DNA of 15,150 nucleotides from Chloroflexota bacterium (lineage in GTDB: Bacteria; Chloroflexota; Anaerolineae; Anaerolineales; Villigracilaceae): contig JAJYOH010000078.1 in assembly GCA_021796315.1 (NCBI GenBank), forward strand, positions 1-15,150. The letters are read 5' to 3'. Positions within the stretch are counted from its first letter, which is position 1, and each line of letters starts with the position of its first letter. The position numbers and the translations under genes were made by a program. Below the pieces are notes generated by a model. The model saw nothing but the letters and a program-made list of their open reading frames with translations. It searched no databases and was not told where the DNA came from. Shown here one piece after another: positions 12,788 to 15,150 of this stretch.

Positions 12788-14039
12788 AGGCGTTTGGCTC
12801 AGCCATAATTGTTTTTTCCTTTTTCAAAATGGTTGCCGCGTATAAAATCATGGCGAGGCCGATAAGCGAAAGGATCAGACCTTCCCAGCCAACGGGATTC
12901 ATAATTTGACAGGCGATTGCGCTAGCAAGATCGCCGCTGGTTTTGACGATGACGGCAGGCATGAAGAACGGCATTCGTCCGGCGATGAATTTGGGTAGGT
13001 AGAAATTAATCAAAGGTGAACTGATGAAGCCAATGGCCGAACCGAAAATTCCCGCGATCATCATCGGCCAGCCCCACCATCTCAGCCACGCGATACGCGA
13101 GCGGACGACGAAGATCAGGATGCCCAGCAAAAATATCAACGGGATTAGAAAGAAGAGACGCATGATCGAACGCGCGAGCTTGATGGCTTGCAGCGGAGTC
13201 ATGCCGTCAGTTCCGGTCCCTTCCGGTTTGATGAGTGTGACTTGATCGGGAATGCCTGCCAACGCGCCAATGAGCTGCATTTTTATCAGCGGGCGTATCG
13301 CTTCGATTATCTCGGCGGGCGGACTGCATATTTCAAATTTTTGTTTATCCTGAGGGAAACCTGCCATCATTTGATCGAGTTGTTCCTGTGCGCAGGGCGG
13401 TTGGGCATTCATCAATGTCAGAACGGCGTTGACGCCATCGGGTCCGGCTAGGCGCGCTTTAAAGGCGATCATGGAAAGTTGCGCCGAGGCAACGTCACCG
13501 TTTATGTAAGCGAAGATCTGATTAAAAGACTGCTCGGTCATGGTCTTTATAATGTCTGGTGGAAGGATGGCTGAGATAATCGTTTCCCAATCTTTGGCGG
13601 TCAGGTTGTCCAGGTAGGTGGGGGGGCCGCCAATGGCGGATGAATCTGGCGGCTGGTTGTATTGGTCAATGCAAGACTGGGCGGACTGTAACTCTGCATT
13701 TGTTGGGGTGCGCTTGTTTTGGCTGAGCGTCAAGTAAGTATCCTGGTCAAGCGCATTTTCAAAGCAGGCGACGGCCTCAGGCGAACGTTCCTCCGCACCG
13801 CACGCGATCGGATTCGAACTGCAGGGATTGAAGTTCGCCGACGAGGCCAGAATCTCGCCAAGAATGGCGGGCATCCGTTCGTAGATATTTTCACTCAATA
13901 AAGCCTTTTTGTACGTGTCTGGATCGAAAGCCTGCCGTTCGAGGTTGAACAAAAACAGGGCGATGATCGCCGTAATGACGAAGAGAATGGCGTTGAGTCC
14001 GGCAAGGAAATTCGCGAGAAGCGTTTTCAATTTGCGCAT
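12786..14039 (-). CDS. Unrecognised multi-pass membrane protein
   Basis: A 417-residue protein I cannot assign. Seen: a first transmembrane helix at about 10-31; a large probably extracytoplasmic domain (about 35-280) with several Cys (NPCSSNPIACG, EAVACFE, SCIDQY, QPPCAQEQ, FEICSPP) that may form disulphides; then three or four hydrophobic helices in the last 130 residues, including FFLIPLIFLLGILIFVV and GWEGLILSLIGLAMIL, and a short Lys-rich tail. Start supported by GGAGGA 3 nt upstream of the ATG. The layout of one N-terminal helix, a Cys-containing outer domain and a C-terminal helix bundle suggests an envelope protein or a channel/receptor-like component, but no catalytic motif is visible. 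The broken gene just upstream ends in a sequence like this protein's last 40 residues, so the two are probably paralogues. Confidence 0.82.
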   Translation of the reverse strand: MRKLKTLLANFLAGLNAILFVITAIIALFLFNLERQAFDPDTYKKALLSENIYERMPAILGEILASSANFNPCSSNPIACGAEERSPEAVACFENALDQDTYLTLSQNKRTPTNAELQSAQSCIDQYNQPPDSSAIGGPPTYLDNLTAKDWETIISAILPPDIIKTMTEQSFNQIFAYINGDVASAQLSMIAFKARLAGPDGVNAVLTLMNAQPPCAQEQLDQMMAGFPQDKQKFEICSPPAEIIEAIRPLIKMQLIGALAGIPDQVTLIKPEGTGTDGMTPLQAIKLARSIMRLFFLIPLIFLLGILIFVVRSRIAWLRWWGWPMMIAGIFGSAIGFISSPLINFYLPKFIAGRMPFFMPAVIVKTSGDLASAIACQIMNPVGWEGLILSLIGLAMILYAATILKKEKTIMAEPNA

Positions 14040-14108
14040 GGTTCCTCCGTGCTCCCATCCTACAAACTTTTATGTTGAATTTCAACCCCGCGAATGTCAC
14101 TATTTTTA

Positions 14109-14370
14109 TTAGAAGATTTTTGTTTCGGCTTCCAATACGGCGATCTTTTCGTGATTTGTAAGATGGGATGAAAGCAAAACCATTGCCAGTCCCGCGGCGA
14201 AAAGGAACAGACCTTCCCATCCGGCGGGCTTGAGCATTTCGCGCATGGCGGGATACTCTCAAGGCGCGAGGGAACTGTGGCCGGCGTGGCCGCTTGAAGT
14301 CCGGGAAGAAGCGGCGCTCCTTGTCCACATGCAAGAGTCATGAAAGTCAGGATGAGAAAAAATTTTTCAT
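14109..14370 (-). pseudogene. Broken gene: lipoprotein-type N-terminus joined to a paralogue of the neighbouring membrane protein's C-terminus
   Basis: The ATG at 14370 overlaps the TGA of the beta-propeller gene (ATGA). It reads MKNFFSS and then a stop. One extra A in the A5 run would restore MKKFFLILTFMTLACGQG, a lipoprotein signal, continuing LLPGLQAATPATVPSRLES. A second single-base loss near 14250 then separates this from MREMLKPAGWEGLFLFAAGL and a stop at 14109. The latter resembles QIMNPVGWEGLILSLIGLAM in the 417-residue protein just downstream. The repaired product would be about 87 residues. It could be a decayed gene, or a real gene damaged by base-calling errors, at least one of which falls in a homopolymer run. 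Confidence 0.6.
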
Positions 14371-15150
14371 GGCGGCGGAAGTTGACCGGTTTGCGCGTCG
14401 GCTTTGATCAATAACGCATCGTCCAAGCGCTGACTGTTGTTTTCAGTGGAGCCGACCAGATAAACAAAACCCCCATCAATTGCCATGCCGTGCACTGAGT
14501 CAACCAGCGGGCCGCCCCAGAGTTGACTCCAGTTCAACTTCCCATCCGGGCTGAATTCCAGCAGAGCGATGTCGCTTTTACCTGCTCCATAACTAGAGGT
14601 GTTGACTGCAATCAGGATGTTGCCACTCGCATCCACCTCAGCCACGCGCGCCGACTCTCCGTTTTTGCCTCCCCATAATTGTTGCCAAACCAGATTCAGG
14701 TTTTTATCGTATTTGAGCAGAAAGATTTGTCCGCCGTTGCCTTTATCGAGGGTCATGCCGGTTACATAAAGAAATGTTCCATCGCTGGTCATGCCGAGGC
14801 CGTCGCTGAAGATCGGGCCACCCCATGTGCGGTGATCCAGATAATCGCCCGTGTCTTTTGAGAACTTGGCGATGACTGCTTCCCCGCCTGTCAACATGTT
14901 GGTGCCGTTGATGCGGCCCGAAATATAGAGCGCGTCTTTGTCCACGACCATTTGCCCGTCGGCCGAATCGAATTTATCTGTACCCCAGGTCTTTGCCCAG
15001 ACCAAGCTTCCATCGGCGCGGTTCAGCTTTAAGATGGCTGTATCTCCGCTGGTTTTCTCGCCGGTTGTCCATCCCGAAACATAAAGATGATCGCCATCCA
15101 CAACCAGCCCATCCACTTCCTGATATCCAAAACCCTGCCCCCAGTTGAAT
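14367..15150 (-). CDS. SBBP-type beta-propeller protein, C-terminal part (5' end outside window)
   Basis: The frame is open to the window edge (FNWGQGFGYQEVDG before the first GTG at 15116), so the start lies beyond it. About 260 residues form five repeats of roughly 50 residues. Each has a Trp-Gly pair (AKTWGTD, HRTWGGP, QQLWGGK, SQLWGGP), a following Asp/Gly turn, and a strand like LYVSG, LYISG, LYVTG, VYLVG. This is the pattern of SBBP beta-propellers, blades found in secreted or surface proteins, with no catalytic residues. The protein ends TGQLPPP. A signal peptide or lipobox would be in the missing part. The role is probably binding or scaffolding outside the cell. The stop overlaps the ATG of the broken lipoprotein-like gene, so the two were once cotranscribed. 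Confidence 0.85.
   Translation of the reverse strand, partial: FNWGQGFGYQEVDGLVVDGDHLYVSGWTTGEKTSGDTAILKLNRADGSLVWAKTWGTDKFDSADGQMVVDKDALYISGRINGTNMLTGGEAVIAKFSKDTGDYLDHRTWGGPIFSDGLGMTSDGTFLYVTGMTLDKGNGGQIFLLKYDKNLNLVWQQLWGGKNGESARVAEVDASGNILIAVNTSSYGAGKSDIALLEFSPDGKLNWSQLWGGPLVDSVHGMAIDGGFVYLVGSTENNSQRLDDALLIKADAQTGQLPPP

Noticed and set aside
14060..14341. 93-codon frame beginning MTLACGQG as a complete lipoprotein gene
   Set aside because: It starts inside the signal peptide, and past about residue 33 it runs out of frame with the conserved GWEGL segment, so it is better explained as part of a frameshifted gene.

Overview
The window looks like a chromosomal segment of an uncultured-type Chloroflexota bacterium, most likely class Anaerolineae. 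This rests on gene content, not on a marker gene. It has a baseplate-J-like membrane-anchored protein next to ruvX and mltG, lipoproteins ending in ...AC-G, SBBP-type beta-propellers and dispersed palindromes, all of which I associate with that class. No rRNA, tRNA, CRISPR array, integrase or transposase was seen.

Layout. (1) Positions 1-1715 (+) are the 3' two-thirds of alaS. (2) Positions 1714-6623 (-) are a compact operon with a clear sigma70-type promoter at 6595-6623 and a terminator beside the alaS stop. Its order is: AP-endonuclease-type TIM-barrel protein, LuxS, sedoheptulose-7-phosphate-cyclase/DHQ-synthase-like sugar cyclase, a very UbiG-like O-methyltransferase, a UbiA-superfamily membrane prenyltransferase, and a possible 64-residue ORF. 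(3) Positions 6971-7199 (+) are a second copy of the alaS 3' end, in the same orientation as the intact gene and followed by a strong terminator. The operon is therefore bracketed by direct repeats of alaS and looks like an inserted cassette that rebuilt the alaS terminus. (4) Positions 7234-8844 (-) hold a GH13 alpha-glucosidase. (5) Positions 8965-12750 (+) hold a small lipoprotein, a baseplate-J-like protein carrying an exact in-frame 33-bp palindrome, ruvX and mltG. (6) Positions 12786-15150 (-) hold an unrecognised multi-pass membrane protein, a broken gene whose end resembles that protein's C-terminus, and a beta-propeller protein cut by the window edge.

The most interesting part is the 1.7-6.6 kb operon. 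A UbiA-type protein, a sugar cyclase and a TIM-barrel isomerase together recall the ebo clusters (eboC, eboD, eboE), known from cyanobacteria and eustigmatophyte plastids and linked to metabolite handling or export. Here the trio comes with a UbiG-type methyltransferase and LuxS, which detoxifies and recycles the S-adenosylhomocysteine-derived product of methylation. My inference is a pathway that makes a cyclitol-type or quinone-like compound that is prenylated and O-methylated, with its own methyl-cycle recycling enzyme. The product is unknown.

The rest of the window is ordinary. alaS, ruvX and mltG are neighbours in many bacteria (for example Firmicutes), so the cassette, the glucosidase and the lipoprotein may all be later insertions into an old alaS-ruvX-mltG neighbourhood.
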